From NCBI RefSeq assembly GCF_015558675.1, contig NZ_JADMOL010000001.1, positions 496,373-560,372 of the forward strand: 64,000 nt of DNA, given 5' to 3'. Below are positions 51,301 to 59,499 of this stretch, piece by piece. Both the position numbers and the translations under genes were made by a program. The notes under the pieces were generated by a model. It was not told the origin of the DNA, made no database searches, and saw nothing but the letters and a program-made list of their open reading frames with translations. Source of the DNA: Paenibacillus sp. 1001270B_150601_E10. Lineage in GTDB: Bacteria; Bacillota; Bacilli; Paenibacillales; Paenibacillaceae. The stretch's first letter is position 1. Every line of letters starts with the position of its first letter.

Positions 51301-52171
51301 TAAACAGCTGGTACAGCTCAGATAATGTACCATGCGCTATTGCTTTGCCGCACAGTAGAAAGCGATAGTGATTGCCATCATCCCACAAATGCGGAAGAAA
51401 CTTGGTCCAGCTCCATTTATCCAAGTCCTCCTCCGAGGTTAGAATAACGACCCGGACATCATCATAGCCCTGGTGCGTAACAACCTGTAGGAGCACAAGC
51501 TCTAATAACTCAGCCGTTTTCGTTTTGTCACCTGCAATGCCACAGATTCCCGTCTCCAAGAGATTGACCGTGATCGGAACCTGAGGAATTTTTTCAAACT
51601 CATAGGCTAAACGCTGAGGCTCCATGATCAATGGATCTGACTCCAATATGAAAGCCTGCTTCGTATAGCGGATGCTCATCTCGAGCGGAGCACTTCCAAG
51701 ACCTAACCGTACAGATAAAAAATCACGATGCGATGGAGTCTTCTCCCATAGCTTGTTATCCGTATCCAGTATTCGCTGAACACATTCCATAGGATCGGGA
51801 AACATCTCATTCATCGCTTTTGTCTGCTGTTCCCTTGCTATGGCAAGCTCGCTTCTTGTATCGGTGATGAACTGCAGGTACTTATCTTCCCGTTCTTTCT
51901 TCTTTTTCTTGTACTTTCGAATTTGACTCGTTGCGCCAGTCAAAGAAGCAATCAGCGTCATGATCGTTGTAGCGATTGAGATCAGCATAAAAATGGATTG
52001 CATCGTCATCGTGATCAGCAAGGTAATCACAAGCATCACCGCTGGCGGAGCCAATAATCCAAACCATCCGATCTCCGGTTTCTCATTCAAATGAGGAGGG
52101 TTAGGCACCTCAATCTCTCCTCTAGGAATGTCAGGGAGAAACCTCGGTTGACGGCTGAAATCCGTATTCAT
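48311..52171 (-). CDS. essC: EssC/YukBA-type FtsK/SpoIIIE ATPase of the type VII secretion system
   Basis: 1286 residues from ATG 52171 (AGGAGG 8 nt upstream). The protein opens with FLPDIPRGEIEVPNPP, which in EssC follows the FHA domains; the two FHA domains themselves are absent. Two membrane helices lie at about 36-79. A degenerate ATPase-like domain (about 200-330, GIAGDKTKTAE) is followed by three P-loop domains: GTTGSGKSE near 466, GAPGTGKT near 813 and GESLSGKS near 1081. IADEFAELK is the Walker B of the first active domain. EssC is the motor and substrate receptor of T7SSb. It is flanked by the WXG100 genes and YukD, as expected. Confidence 0.92.
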   Translation of the reverse strand: MNTDFSRQPRFLPDIPRGEIEVPNPPHLNEKPEIGWFGLLAPPAVMLVITLLITMTMQSIFMLISIATTIMTLIASLTGATSQIRKYKKKKKEREDKYLQFITDTRSELAIAREQQTKAMNEMFPDPMECVQRILDTDNKLWEKTPSHRDFLSVRLGLGSAPLEMSIRYTKQAFILESDPLIMEPQRLAYEFEKIPQVPITVNLLETGICGIAGDKTKTAELLELVLLQVVTHQGYDDVRVVILTSEEDLDKWSWTKFLPHLWDDGNHYRFLLCGKAIAHGTLSELYQLFKERELRAAGGTVLPHYVFIVEDVTLLENEKLSKYLYNDHSKLGISTLFVAQHAAYLPMNCKTVVTLQGKAGELADRESGVKTPFTPDSKSTQPMDFAARKLAPLRIKNASANFTLTSSISLLDMLNIKRTEEMDLLALWTSNKTYMGMNVPLGARAGDDLFYLDMHETGYGPHGLVAGTTGSGKSELLQSLIISLAIHHHPHDVVFVLIDYKGGGMADVFKGMPHLVGTITNLGGNQTTRALLSIKSELMRRQRLFSQYGVNNIDKYQKLFYTRRPEGMPPIPHLVMIADEFAELKQDQPEFMKELVSTARVGRSLGVHLILATQKPAGVVDDQIWSNSKFKICLKVQDEADSQDVIKRPDAAMIKEPGRAYIQVGNDEVFELFQSAYSGADYDPEGEMQKSSNKAKRLYRVALNGRSDQIYPLSEEKITSKEVPSQLSAMVEYITQTAERAGITPLEGPWLPPLQDTVQLDELLQATYENGQWPIQKERLKVVVGVADDPRSQCQEQLALDFVNEGNLFVYGAPGTGKTVLLKTLCLSLALTYSPEDVHVYALDFGGNSLKALERFPHVGGVVTLEQEERLEQFMLFLFRVIEERKELFERAGIDGFAEYSKQGTGKLPAVLVMIDNYFALSETYEELDTQMVVLAREGTKYGIYVVATATNANLIRYKFAVNFKQALSYQMTDKSEYDGIVGRTEGLEPTNVPGRGLVRGKPPLEFQTALPEIRGLQLDQVMEQFKLSDLPSAPPIPMMPTYIDLRNIQAEHVTIAIGLANNDLQPVRVDLLATPVVMVAGESLSGKSTLIMSWIEMLHKQNESLKVYALDSSAMGIYSLMNKPYVTDLSTVEDLFEFSDGIKDLLGERRNQLLTCRTSGGDIVGLQAQWEPIVFVFDRLSEFTSNEMYILHELIERIVKHEKGMKVVVLAADSTADMASNWDMLGKTIREEQTGVLLGGLKDQNLFNVNLPYGSQERIAERGDGYLVVKNKYTGLRCGIIHDI

Positions 52172-52184
52172 AGGTGCTGCCTCC

Positions 52185-53003
52185 TTATATACTGATTTTG
52201 ATAGATTCGCCACCGTTTAATGACATCTGGTACCAATGTTTGTTGCTGAAATACATCAGATTATCGTGAATAATATGAAGATAGTCTGCACGATCTGCCA
52301 CGATGCGGATCGCTCTTTGTTGTATCGGATCAACGCGATAAATCGATCTCTCATGTCTACCATTGACACAATATAAATATTGACCGTCATGATTCATGCT
52401 GGTAACCTGAATATCCTCCATAGCTGAAATGCTGCCTGATATAAGATCGACAAGAGTTAAGATGTTGTCGTGGAATGTATCAGCAAATACAAGCCTGTCA
52501 CTTATCACCTGCATAAATGTCCCTGCCCGATCGATCCATTGTTCTTTCGCTAAGCCCGATAGATCACATCGCTTTAACCCAAGTGGCGTTGAGTAAAGTA
52601 TTTGTCCGTTGTATATCAGAAAGCAGAGAACCTTCTCATCCACAATGACCTGATCATGTCTGCCATCCTTTAGACAGCGGCATAAGCGTTGACTAATCTC
52701 ATCCAAGTAATAAATCCACTCTTCATGGAGTTGGAGGTAACAACAAGGCTTATCTAGAATCTGCTGCTCTCGCATCGTACCAATAGGCATTCGGCACAAG
52801 CTGTGCTGCTTTTTTTGATCACTGTAATAGACAGATTGACCATCCGAATTCATGAACCACAGTTGTCCATCAAGCTTCTGTATTCGAGCTCGGCTTGAAT
52901 CCATAGAAAATAAGCTCGTCCCCTCAAAATCCTTCATATCCGTAAGAATGAGACCATATTCCGAGCTCAGAACAAGGCCGCCATTCAAGACATTTCCTTG
53001 CAT
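52185..53003 (-). CDS. Beta-propeller-like protein (DUF5050-like) in the T7SS cluster
   Basis: 272 residues, with no clear signal peptide or membrane segment. Repeated units of about 40 residues ([84 protein letters not shown]) match the YWTD-like or DUF5050 beta-propeller pattern, giving five to six blades. Located between YukD and EssC with short spacing, it may scaffold the cytoplasmic side of the machine, perhaps replacing the FHA domains that EssC lacks. That role is inferred. Confidence 0.7.
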   Translation of the reverse strand: MQGNVLNGGLVLSSEYGLILTDMKDFEGTSLFSMDSSRARIQKLDGQLWFMNSDGQSVYYSDQKKQHSLCRMPIGTMREQQILDKPCCYLQLHEEWIYYLDEISQRLCRCLKDGRHDQVIVDEKVLCFLIYNGQILYSTPLGLKRCDLSGLAKEQWIDRAGTFMQVISDRLVFADTFHDNILTLVDLISGSISAMEDIQVTSMNHDGQYLYCVNGRHERSIYRVDPIQQRAIRIVADRADYLHIIHDNLMYFSNKHWYQMSLNGGESIKISI

Positions 53004-53017
53004 TTCATCTCTCCTCT

Positions 53018-53248
53018 TCAGATGAGGGTTAATAGGGCGCCGTGACGCACTCCCTCCTGCTCCAACGTGCGCTGTTTGCTGAGAATTTTCCCTATCGGTT
53101 CAGCTTGCAGCTGTGCCTGCGGAGGGATGTTCAAGCCAAGCGCTTCTATGAGCATCGGAATGAGCTCATCAACTAGAACAAAGGTGGGAACTTTCAGGTC
53201 ATACGGCGCTCCATGCCCAGTCTGCAAGGACACCAAGATGTAATCCAT
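53018..53248 (-). CDS. YukD/EsaB-type ubiquitin-like protein
   Basis: 76 residues from ATG 53248 (GAGGAGG 9 nt upstream), the typical size of YukD. The pattern of a beta-grasp fold is visible: [30 protein letters not shown], then [24 protein letters not shown]. It lacks a C-terminal diglycine, as other EsaB/YukD proteins do, so it is a structural component and not a conjugated tag. YukD is a core T7SSb cytoplasmic component. It lies between the TadE-like genes and EssC. Confidence 0.87.
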   Translation of the reverse strand: MDYILVSLQTGHGAPYDLKVPTFVLVDELIPMLIEALGLNIPPQAQLQAEPIGKILSKQRTLEQEGVRHGALLTLI

Positions 53249-53265
53249 CAGAGGTCTCCTCCTCA

Positions 53266-53754
53266 CTAGTTTCTAACCGATAAGATGTAGGTACGTTCCG
53301 TTGAAAGTTCATAATTGACATTAGGATTCAAGCGCTCAGCCGTGCGCATTAATGCCGTTTTAAACTTATAATCCGCTTCAGCCCTTATCGTCACTTTGGA
53401 TACCTGCCGTCCATCATCCTCTTCAAAGAAGTCAAGCGTAATGGTAAATGGAAGAAACTTACCATCATCAGAAGTGAATCGAAGCGTATTGCCTACCGAA
53501 GAGGAACGAGACATATTCATCGCATCTTCAAACGTCTCGGCAAAGTAATCTTTAAATCGCTCTTCGTCCATTACAGCATCCAAATTGCGCATATGCTCAT
53601 ATTCCAGCGCTCGATCTTTGGCCACTCGGCTTGCATTGCGGACCGCCGAATCAAGTACAATCTTCTCCCGATACACGATGGCAAGCTCCACCATCGGAAC
53701 GATCAGGAATGAAGACAATATGACCGTTAATAAACCATATGCAATCATTCTCAT
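53266..53754 (-). CDS. TadE-like pseudopilin, membrane-anchored
   Basis: 162 residues. One N-terminal helix (about 5-27, YGLLTVILSSFLIVPMVELAIVY) is followed by REKIVLDSAVRNASRVAKDRAL, the TadE-type amphipathic segment. The remainder is a beta-rich outer domain ending in ERTYILSVRN. TadE and TadF proteins are minor pseudopilins of Tad/Flp pili. It comes right after the other TadE-like gene and ends 18 nt before YukD, at the seam between pilus and T7SS genes. Confidence 0.7.
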   Translation of the reverse strand: MRMIAYGLLTVILSSFLIVPMVELAIVYREKIVLDSAVRNASRVAKDRALEYEHMRNLDAVMDEERFKDYFAETFEDAMNMSRSSSVGNTLRFTSDDGKFLPFTITLDFFEEDDGRQVSKVTIRAEADYKFKTALMRTAERLNPNVNYELSTERTYILSVRN

Positions 53755-53770
53755 AGCTGCTTCATCCTAA

Positions 53771-54256
53771 TCACTCCGTGTAATATTCCAAGTCTTTATA
53801 GTGCTTGAGTCCAGTCGTTACGATTTGGAATGACATCGGAATGTCTTTGCTGTATTCTTTTCCCCATAAAGTAACGGTTAACGGATATACCGCCTCTACC
53901 TTCACATAAACAGGCTTGCCTCTTTGTTGATAGGGCTTCTCGTAATCTGACAGATCACTATAATCATCCCGATCTATATCTGGTATCGCGCTAGTGTAGA
54001 ACCCTGCATCCTTCGCCACCAAGACCTTGATATCGTTTTTTCGTTTGTTGAAGATCGGTCGATCCTCCAATGCATCCTTGATATCCTTGTAGCTTGAACG
54101 CTTTAAATAATTCTCACTTGCTACCTCTTGTGAGATATAGTAAGTCTCGGTAACAAGGGTAAGATACCACGGAAAGAAAAAGGACATATTCATAAGCAGC
54201 ACGATAATAATTGAGGTTATGATCGTGACTAGTACTGCTTTGGCTATTCCTTGCAT
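53771..54256 (-). CDS. TadE-like minor pseudopilin
   Basis: 161 residues. One N-terminal membrane helix (about 5-30, AVLVTIITSIIIVLLMNMSFFF) is followed by a soluble domain with YYISQEVASENYLKRSSY and a beta-rich end (VYVKVEAVYPLTVTLWGKEY). Length, topology and place in the cluster fit the TadE/TadF minor pseudopilins. It starts 10 nt after the Flp-like pilin gene. The sequence match itself is weak. Confidence 0.65.
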   Translation of the reverse strand: MQGIAKAVLVTIITSIIIVLLMNMSFFFPWYLTLVTETYYISQEVASENYLKRSSYKDIKDALEDRPIFNKRKNDIKVLVAKDAGFYTSAIPDIDRDDYSDLSDYEKPYQQRGKPVYVKVEAVYPLTVTLWGKEYSKDIPMSFQIVTTGLKHYKDLEYYTE

Positions 54257-54266
54257 TTATAGCACC

Positions 54267-54464
54267 TCAGGAGCTTGATTTAATAGAGGAATCAATTAAA
54301 TTTAGGAATTTATCCCATATATCTTCAACCCACGTGTCTAAACTTCCCGTGATTATTGAAACGACTACACCGATAATAATAATGACAGCAACAGTAATAG
54401 CGATTTGTTTAATGCCAAATTCCCCACGTTCATTCCCAACAACAGCTTTTAATTTGTTCATCAA
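54267..54464 (-). CDS. Small Flp-type pilin
   Basis: 65 residues. NERGEFGIKQIAITVAVIIIIGVVVSII has a short basic/polar leader ending in Gly, then Glu at position +1 and a hydrophobic helix, the layout of Flp/type IVb prepilins. The C-terminal 25 residues are short and charged. It would be cut by a prepilin peptidase after RG and polymerised by the TadA/TadB/TadC motor. No TadV/prepilin peptidase gene is in the window. Strong AGGAGG site; placed between TadC and the pseudopilins. Confidence 0.75.
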   Translation of the reverse strand: MMNKLKAVVGNERGEFGIKQIAITVAVIIIIGVVVSIITGSLDTWVEDIWDKFLNLIDSSIKSSS

Positions 54465-54478
54465 AGACTCCTCCTATA

Positions 54479-55363
54479 TTAGATCTGAAATAATTTCATC
54501 GAACTCATGATGGTGAACAGATAATAAATCGCAATATAAATACCCAGTACAACAATTAAGGTAAGCTGAATCCGAGCACCTGCACGTTTTCGCTTTTCCA
54601 GCTCTTCTTCCAGAGCTCGTACACGAAAGCTGTCCAATTCGTTTTTGAGGTAAGACATTTGCGACACGTTATCGTAGCCTTTCAGCCTCGTCTCCATAAT
54701 GTCACAGAACTTGATGATGTAATGAAGAGGAACTCGCTTTTTCAACTGCTTTAAGGCGTATTCCTCACCATAATCGATGTTGTCGAGCATAACGCCAAGC
54801 TCCTCCCCAATATCCGGATTCGCATTGGGCAGATAGTCTTTAATGACATCGGCAAGATGGATATTTACAGATTTCGAATATTGATAATAGACCATGCTGT
54901 AGAATGCCGGGAAGTCGACCGAGATATTTTTGTTTTTCTTCTCAATCTTCTTCTCCATCTCCTCAATGGGATACAACCAGCCTAAGATGATAAAGATTGC
55001 TGTTCCGCAGCCTAGCAGGATATTCACTTTCAACATTACTAGGGCTGCAATGACAGCGAGCCCAGTATATAGAATCTGATCCAGGCGAATTTCCTCCGGC
55101 TTTTCTGTCATATCCAGCCGGTCCAGCATTTTTTTGAGCCTCACCCTTTCTCCTGTACTAAGCAGCGGTTTCACATACTTGAGCGCCACCTTCGCTTTCC
55201 ACTGCTTTTGCTTTTGCTTGGAAAGCTCCTTCTTTCTTTCCTTCATAAACTGTCTTGCACGCTTCTTCTGGCTTCTGCTGACTGGCTTCATCAGAGGAAG
55301 CAGGAATACCTTGATCAAATATAAGATAGAGAGCATTGCAATTAGCTTGGAGAGAGCGATCAT
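54479..55363 (-). CDS. TadC-like pilus assembly membrane protein (T2SSF domain)
   Basis: 294 residues. One N-terminal helix (1-22), two in the middle (about 100-140) and one at the C-terminus (about 272-290), with a T2SSF-type helical cytoplasmic domain between them (LADVIKDYLPNANPDIGEELGVMLDNIDYGEEYALKQLKKRVP). This is the inner-membrane platform protein that couples the ATPase to the pilin. It overlaps the TadB-like gene by 4 nt and is followed by the pilin gene. Confidence 0.8.
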   Translation of the reverse strand: MIALSKLIAMLSILYLIKVFLLPLMKPVSRSQKKRARQFMKERKKELSKQKQKQWKAKVALKYVKPLLSTGERVRLKKMLDRLDMTEKPEEIRLDQILYTGLAVIAALVMLKVNILLGCGTAIFIILGWLYPIEEMEKKIEKKNKNISVDFPAFYSMVYYQYSKSVNIHLADVIKDYLPNANPDIGEELGVMLDNIDYGEEYALKQLKKRVPLHYIIKFCDIMETRLKGYDNVSQMSYLKNELDSFRVRALEEELEKRKRAGARIQLTLIVVLGIYIAIYYLFTIMSSMKLFQI

Positions 55364-56343
55364 TTTTTACCGCCCCCTATACCTAAATTCCCTTGCAGCA
55401 CTTGCGTTCTAGCAAAGCTTAAGCAGATAACGCTTATTAAAACGGTATTGATGAATTTACCAGAATCCTGGAAAATCATAAACTCTCTAAAATCCTTTAC
55501 CGTTAACGCGTATAAGAAGAAAGCGATGATAATCGCGGTTTTCAACATGAAGTCTCGATTCATTCTGCGGAAAATACGATCCTTCTTCATGTTAATTTCT
55601 CTTAGCACAGCATTTTCGTCCACGATATCAAGAAAGATATCCGCCATGCCTCTTCGCTCGTTATATTCAAAGACAATCGCCTTCTTTGTAAAATTATCGA
55701 ACTTGGGACCAAGCTGACGATTTAACAGCAAAATGGCTTGCTTGAACGAATAGCCGTTATTCTCGCAATTATCAATAAATTGCTGAAAGAATGGGCGAAT
55801 ATCGGGATGAATATACTCATCGCTCTCCATTACTTTCTTAATCGCAACAAGTACCCCATCTCTAGCAAGAGGACAGATCAAGTCCTCAGCATCCATAATA
55901 TGCTCGAGACGCTCTGCCTTAATGGATCGAGATTGCATGACAAAAAACGTAAGCAAAAAAATAAAGATAGAAATCGCTATGACTACCGATAACGTCACAC
56001 TATTCATGAACAATACGATGATCATGGTCACGATCACAAATAAAATACATAGGATTGAGGTAAAACTCTCTAATGTAAACGGCATATTAAAATCTAGAAT
56101 TAATCCTTCAATCAAACGATTATACTTCGCATAGATATTTTCTTTCGGAACAACGATTCGCTCACGCTTGATTCGATCCACATATCGCTTTGTATTGTAT
56201 CGACCTAAATGTTCAGCTAACGTATCTGCGATATCCAGGAAAAATCGCAGTGTCCCGCTAAAGAAACGAACATTGAACATAATATTGAAGCAAATAAAAG
56301 CAGCGAGGCCAAGCAGCAGACTAACGATTAAAGCTGTATTCAT
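55360..56343 (-). CDS. TadB-like pilus assembly membrane protein (T2SSF domain)
   Basis: 327 residues with helices at about 1-22, 90-135 and 275-315. The cytoplasmic T2SSF region (FFQQFIDNCENNGYSFKQAILLLNRQLGPKFDNFTKKAIVFEYNERRGMADIFLDI) fits TadB/GspF-like platform proteins. It begins inside the end of the CpaF/TadA ATPase gene (23-nt overlap) and overlaps the TadC-like gene by 4 nt, so ATPase, TadB and TadC are translated together. Confidence 0.8.
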   Translation of the reverse strand: MNTALIVSLLLGLAAFICFNIMFNVRFFSGTLRFFLDIADTLAEHLGRYNTKRYVDRIKRERIVVPKENIYAKYNRLIEGLILDFNMPFTLESFTSILCILFVIVTMIIVLFMNSVTLSVVIAISIFIFLLTFFVMQSRSIKAERLEHIMDAEDLICPLARDGVLVAIKKVMESDEYIHPDIRPFFQQFIDNCENNGYSFKQAILLLNRQLGPKFDNFTKKAIVFEYNERRGMADIFLDIVDENAVLREINMKKDRIFRRMNRDFMLKTAIIIAFFLYALTVKDFREFMIFQDSGKFINTVLISVICLSFARTQVLQGNLGIGGGKK

Positions 56344-57805
56344 TTAGCTCGTACACCTCTGTTTCATCTTCCGTCGGGTCTTTTGTGAAAAATTCAAATC
56401 GACTTCGTTTGATACCTGCCTTTAACATCAATTGCTGGACCGCTCCAGACAGCTTCCCGACTCTCTTGTGGCGGCCAACGATCTTAATCGTTTTCCTGCC
56501 CTGAGCATCGAACTCTTCCAGCACATCGTCACATTCGAATCGATAGATTTGATTAATGACGGGCTCTAGTCCGTTCGTTCCCAACACCTCAGAAATTGAC
56601 GTTACTTTCCGAGTACCGTCAGCAAGCTTTTCCTGGAAGATGACAAACTTAACCGCACTGCATATATTTCGAAGCGCAAGTTCTGCGGGCTCATTGGATG
56701 CCATAAGATAGGCAGTCAAAAATCGATAAATCGCTTCTTTATCACCTTCAGCATGTAAAGTGGAGAAGAAAAAGTGTCCTGTCTGCGCCGCCCTGAGCGC
56801 TGTCGCGAATTCGCCTGGTGTGCGCAGTTCGCCCGGTCCAATCCAGTGCGGCGATTGACGCATCGCATTGATCAACAAATTCTCCATCGTGGCAGGACTG
56901 GAATCGTCATCGTCAGATACCGACTCGTATTGCAGCACGTCATTGATTACCTTTCCATGTTCGCTATCCTGCTCGCGTTGAATTAATCGCATCTCGGACG
57001 GATTCTCAATCGTAATGATGCGCGATAACGGATTAATCTCTTTGACCAGAATCTCATTTAAGGTAGTCTTCCCGCTTCCTGTCGCCCCAACAGTGATCCA
57101 AGATAGATCTGCCTTAGGTATCAATGACAACAAACGATACATGTTGGAAGTAAAGGATTCATTTTCGACTAGCATCCTTGGAGAGATGCTTTTCTTGCTG
57201 AACTTACGGATGACAAATGCGGGATTGCCGTACGGCGATATCTCAGCATGCGTGGCATTGACACGATAGCCTTCGATTGTACGTGCATTGACCATAGGAA
57301 TTTTGGGCGTTAGCCTAACCTTAGACACCCCGATTAGCTTAGATATAATCCGCTCCATATGTTCCCGATCACTAAAATGATGATCCCAACGGAGTGATTT
57401 ACCTCCCGTTTCCACAAAGATCTGATCCGGTCCATTAGCTCTGATCTCATCAATACTGGGATCTTCCATTGCTCTTGTTATCGGGCCATAATGCGTGATT
57501 TCATCTGTCAAAGCGCCCTTTAACGATAAGAGGTCATGGAAGCCTTCAACCGTCGGCTGCTGCGAATCAACAAACTCATTAATATAAGATTTGGTCATCT
57601 CTCGCTTACGAGCAGGATCATTCTCTCGTCTAAAAGCGTGGGTAGTAACCTTTGTTATGTACTTTTGGCAAAGTTCAAGCGCTTCCTCAAAGCTAATAGT
57701 CGTATATTTGTTCTTCAGCTCTTCCAAGTTATCAGATTGCTGCACAGGGTTCATCTGATGATGAACTTTTTGCTGCATATCACTGATCTTGCCTCGTGTT
57801 AGCAT
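56321..57805 (-). CDS. CpaF/TadA-type secretion ATPase
   Basis: 494 residues. TVGATGSGKTTLNEIL is the Walker A motif. IITIENPSEMRLI is the Asp box with its Glu, and FFSTLHAEGD the His box. The N-terminal domain (DEIRANGPDQIFVETGG) fits CpaF. This hexameric ATPase powers pilin assembly in Tad systems. GELRTPGEFATALRAAQTGH is intact, so it should be active. ATG 57805 has AGGGGG 7 nt upstream. It overlaps TadB downstream and follows the MinD-like gene by 15 nt. Confidence 0.9.
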   Translation of the reverse strand: MLTRGKISDMQQKVHHQMNPVQQSDNLEELKNKYTTISFEEALELCQKYITKVTTHAFRRENDPARKREMTKSYINEFVDSQQPTVEGFHDLLSLKGALTDEITHYGPITRAMEDPSIDEIRANGPDQIFVETGGKSLRWDHHFSDREHMERIISKLIGVSKVRLTPKIPMVNARTIEGYRVNATHAEISPYGNPAFVIRKFSKKSISPRMLVENESFTSNMYRLLSLIPKADLSWITVGATGSGKTTLNEILVKEINPLSRIITIENPSEMRLIQREQDSEHGKVINDVLQYESVSDDDDSSPATMENLLINAMRQSPHWIGPGELRTPGEFATALRAAQTGHFFFSTLHAEGDKEAIYRFLTAYLMASNEPAELALRNICSAVKFVIFQEKLADGTRKVTSISEVLGTNGLEPVINQIYRFECDDVLEEFDAQGRKTIKIVGRHKRVGKLSGAVQQLMLKAGIKRSRFEFFTKDPTEDETEVYELNEYSFNR

Positions 57806-57820
57806 TCCATGTCCCCCTTC

Positions 57821-58645
57821 CTACTGTGCTGCCAGCTGAGCTGCTAAACGTTGAATTTCCTTGATGAATTGGCGGTTGAACAACGGATTGTCCTTCACAT
57901 AAAGCTTGCCTTTATTAGAGCGAGCCACCCCATCCTTTACGAACGGAAGAGCTGCAACAATATTGAACCCCATATCTTTCATAACCGACACATCGAAGTC
58001 GATATGATGAAGATTCATCAGAATAATGCTTGTGAATTTCGCAGTGCTTATTCCGACTGAACTCGCAAAGTCTAATAGCTTCACCATATTGATAACGGCT
58101 TCCATCCGCTCAGCAGCTGTAAAGAAGCCAAGATGACAAGAACGCATTGCACCTAAACAAAATTCAAGCGGCGGATTATTGGGAATATCAACAAGCACAA
58201 TGTCAAAGGTTTGCTTCAAAATGGTAATGACACGTTCTATTTGCTCGAAATTAAAATCGAAGTATTCTTCCAGCAAATCTTGAGGGCTTGGCGACAGTAA
58301 ATACAAACGCTCATACTTTGTAACAATAAGTTCCTCTCGCAAATCAATCTTGTCACTCTTCAGCACCTTGATCAGCCCCTCCCCTTTTTTAGGAGGTGTG
58401 GCGTCTACATAATGATGCAGATTAGGATAGAATACTTTTAGATCAACGATACAAGTGTTAAGCCCTTTTTGAGCGAGCAAATACCCGAGATTGCTGATGA
58501 GAAGCGCATTGTCAACGCCATCACTTGCTTGAATAAAGCCAACCACACTGTAGATCAGCTTGCTATCCTGCATTTCAGCCCCAATTAAATCCTTAGATGA
58601 GATTTTGGTAAGAATCTCCTTTATTTCTGCTTCTCTTCGATCCAC
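57821..58645 (-). CDS. MinD/ParA-like protein with degenerate P-loop
   Basis: 274 residues, GTG start at 58645 overlapping the SAF gene by 25 nt. The fold resembles MinD/CpaE: SVVGFIQASDGVDNALLISNLGYLLAQKGLNTCIVDLKVFYPNL, DIVLVDIPNNPPLEF (Walker B region) and FFTAAERMEAVINMVKLLD. The Walker A position reads ASDGVDNA, lacking the Gly-Lys-Thr needed for nucleotide binding. It probably acts as a structural partner of the CpaE-like protein encoded two genes earlier. TadZ-type localisation of the pilus machine is the likely role. Confidence 0.7.
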   Translation of the reverse strand: MDRREAEIKEILTKISSKDLIGAEMQDSKLIYSVVGFIQASDGVDNALLISNLGYLLAQKGLNTCIVDLKVFYPNLHHYVDATPPKKGEGLIKVLKSDKIDLREELIVTKYERLYLLSPSPQDLLEEYFDFNFEQIERVITILKQTFDIVLVDIPNNPPLEFCLGAMRSCHLGFFTAAERMEAVINMVKLLDFASSVGISTAKFTSIILMNLHHIDFDVSVMKDMGFNIVAALPFVKDGVARSNKGKLYVKDNPLFNRQFIKEIQRLAAQLAAQ

Positions 58646-59499
58646 GATTCCACCTCTTTTTCCAAAGTCGGCAGCTGATCCAATATGATCGTGCTATTTT
58701 TACGGCTCAGTATCGTAATCAGGAAGGATTTGTTGTCGTATCCTTGATACTTCGCATAATTATCAATTTGCTTGCTGCTTCCTTCTAAGAGCAGTGCCTT
58801 GGGTTTAATGCCAGATAGAAAATCTTCACTCTTCATTACCTCTTGCTTCTTATCCTCATTCAGCTTCGTTACTTCCTTGTACACCTCATAGATGGAACGG
58901 CTGTTGGAATTCAGCATATCCTTAACAATAATGCTATCGAATAAGGTTTCCGTCTTTCTTACGGTGGTACTGGATGAAGAAGGTATATTCGGATTGCCCG
59001 ATGATGAGCTCACTTCTGTATCATAGGATACGCGTATACGTACTCGGTCACCTGGGACGAGGATATCTCCTCCAACCTCTAAGAAGTTATAAGGAAGGGT
59101 AAGCACCTCGTTCTCATCACTGACTTCGTACAGCCATTCATTCTTTAACGGTTTCTCATCGGTTAGCTGGTCTTTGTATATGACAGCACCTTTTCTAAGG
59201 TAATAAGTTGTGAGCTTCTCAAGAGTACTGTCTATCTCACTCGCAAGCAGCATATCCTCTGTATATTCCTTGCGGATCAAATTGTACGACTCAATATTAT
59301 TCTTAGTCAGTGGCGCATAGGCGGGAATGCCTTCGTCAGCTTTAACTCGAATGACTTCTACGACGTCCTGTGCATTCTTGCTCGCTTGATTGAGATACAT
59401 ATAGGATAAGAAAATAACAACGAGTGCAAAAAGAACAGCGCTTATCTTTTTAAACAGATTGCGGTTAGGTTTGGTACTTTTTAAGGCGCTTAAGTCCAT
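58621..59499 (-). CDS. CpaB/RcpC-like SAF-domain protein
   Basis: 292 residues. One N-terminal membrane helix (about 15-38) is followed by a SAF domain (VIRVKADEGIPAYAPLTKNNIESYNL, YYLRKGAVIYKDQL), then a beta domain with LVPGDRVRIRVSY as in CpaB/RcpC. The C-terminus is helical and charged. CpaB proteins sit at the outer side of the membrane in Tad/Cpa machines and touch the wall or secretin; this Gram-positive locus has no secretin. It lies one nt after the CpaE-like gene and overlaps the MinD-like gene. Confidence 0.78.
   Translation of the reverse strand: MDLSALKSTKPNRNLFKKISAVLFALVVIFLSYMYLNQASKNAQDVVEVIRVKADEGIPAYAPLTKNNIESYNLIRKEYTEDMLLASEIDSTLEKLTTYYLRKGAVIYKDQLTDEKPLKNEWLYEVSDENEVLTLPYNFLEVGGDILVPGDRVRIRVSYDTEVSSSSGNPNIPSSSSTTVRKTETLFDSIIVKDMLNSNSRSIYEVYKEVTKLNEDKKQEVMKSEDFLSGIKPKALLLEGSSKQIDNYAKYQGYDNKSFLITILSRKNSTIILDQLPTLEKEVESWIEEKQK

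Noticed and set aside
53266-54256. The two pseudopilin-like genes as EssA or EssB substitutes
   Set aside because: Topology (one N-terminal helix, outer beta domain) and the post-helix segment fit TadE better. The EssB pseudokinase-like domain and the EssA pattern are absent.
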